DNA of 6,687 bases from DATKCJ01 sp035513275. Its GTDB lineage: Bacteria > Verrucomicrobiota > Verrucomicrobiia > Opitutales > Opitutaceae. Position 1 is the stretch's first letter. Each line of letters starts with the position of its first letter. Shown here piece by piece: positions 6,417-6,687 of the stretch. The translations under genes were made by a program, and so were the position numbers. The notes beneath the pieces are model-generated. The model searched no databases and was not told the origin of the DNA. It saw nothing but the letters and a program-made list of their open reading frames with translations. The DNA is taken from assembly GCA_035513275.1 (NCBI GenBank), contig DATKCJ010000144.1:1-6687 (forward strand), read 5' to 3'.

Positions 6417-6687
6417 TTATTGTCTGCTGCGCTTCTTCAGCGCGTCTGCATCGACACGATCCTTGCCCCGGCCGGTCGATTCCTTGTTCTTGATCAGGTC
6501 GTCGTAGGAGATGAAGGGCACCGTCAGATCTTCGAGCGCTACTTCGACCTTTCGGGCGAATGCATCCTCGAAGGTCACTCCCGTGATTCTCGTCAAGACC
6601 TCGAGACGCACTGGCTCGGATCCGACGTGAACGACATTCCCAAGCGTGGTGAAGAGAGATATGTTCAGGCCCGGCTGATCAATCCCG
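6417..6687 (-). CDS. Nucleotidyltransferase-fold protein, C-terminal part (5' end outside window)
   Basis: The frame is open from the right edge of the window to a TAA at 6419-6417, giving the last 89 residues. A GTG at 6611 is in frame, but readable family sequence continues upstream of it (LGNVVHVGSEPVRLEVLT), so the real start lies beyond 6687. The pattern of an IG.pP.R-like strand, LTxITGVTFEDAF, VPFIS, then DLIKNKESTGRGKDRVDADAL matches the C-terminus of small stand-alone nucleotidyltransferase-like proteins. In these, a core of the type G-G-x-A...D-x-D precedes this tail. The catalytic half is not in the window, so activity cannot be judged. Relatives include AbiEii/MNT-like antitoxin or toxin components as well as uncharacterised single genes, so no specific function is assigned. 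It lies immediately upstream of tdk in the same orientation and is probably co-transcribed with it. Confidence 0.82.
   Translation of the reverse strand, partial: GIDQPGLNISLFTTLGNVVHVGSEPVRLEVLTRITGVTFEDAFARKVEVALEDLTVPFISYDDLIKNKESTGRGKDRVDADALKKRSRQ

Noticed and set aside
1..6687. Search for mobile elements, CRISPR repeats, tRNA genes or long direct/inverted repeats
   Set aside because: Nothing beyond the short GC hairpin after tdk was found by eye. The large open frame and tdk look intact and native in composition.

Overview
The window reads as a GC-rich (roughly 60% G+C by eye) bacterial chromosome segment with all supported genes on the minus strand. In transcription order (right to left) they are the 3' end of a nucleotidyltransferase-fold gene (6687-6417, 5' end outside), a complete type II thymidine kinase gene, tdk (6398-5790), and a very large alpha-2-macroglobulin (A2M) family gene. 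The A2M gene starts at 5700 and leaves the window at base 1, after 1900 uninterrupted codons. No mobile element, CRISPR array, tRNA or rRNA gene was seen.

The A2M gene takes up about 85% of the window. In order it shows a Sec signal peptide, a Trp-rich helical (TPR-like) N-terminal region of about 290 residues, a series of macroglobulin (MG) beta domains, and a bait-like flexible linker with a six-proline run. These are followed by a canonical A2M domain, a thioester domain with an intact YPYGCVEQ motif (Cys1410), and the start of the C-terminal receptor-binding-like domain. By family analogy it is an exported protease trap whose thioester can bond covalently to an attacking protease. The usual bacterial partner gene, pbpC (penicillin-binding protein 1C), is not upstream within the window. 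It could lie downstream, beyond base 1.

The nucleotidyltransferase-like gene and tdk are 16 nt apart and are probably co-transcribed. A GC hairpin lies just after the tdk stop and 97 nt of non-coding sequence separates tdk from the A2M gene, so the A2M gene probably has its own transcription start. The tdk and A2M genes look functionally unrelated: one serves thymidine salvage in the cytosol, the other envelope defence.

The source lineage is uncertain. A segment just before the A2M domain reads VVLSPFEVASSRDEF. This resembles, from memory, the LSPFxV segment common near the N-termini of TonB-dependent receptors in Opitutales and other Verrucomicrobiota, so that phylum is a reasonable guess and no more. 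Apart from that motif the window is an ordinary housekeeping and envelope region. I did not find a convincing new multi-gene system.
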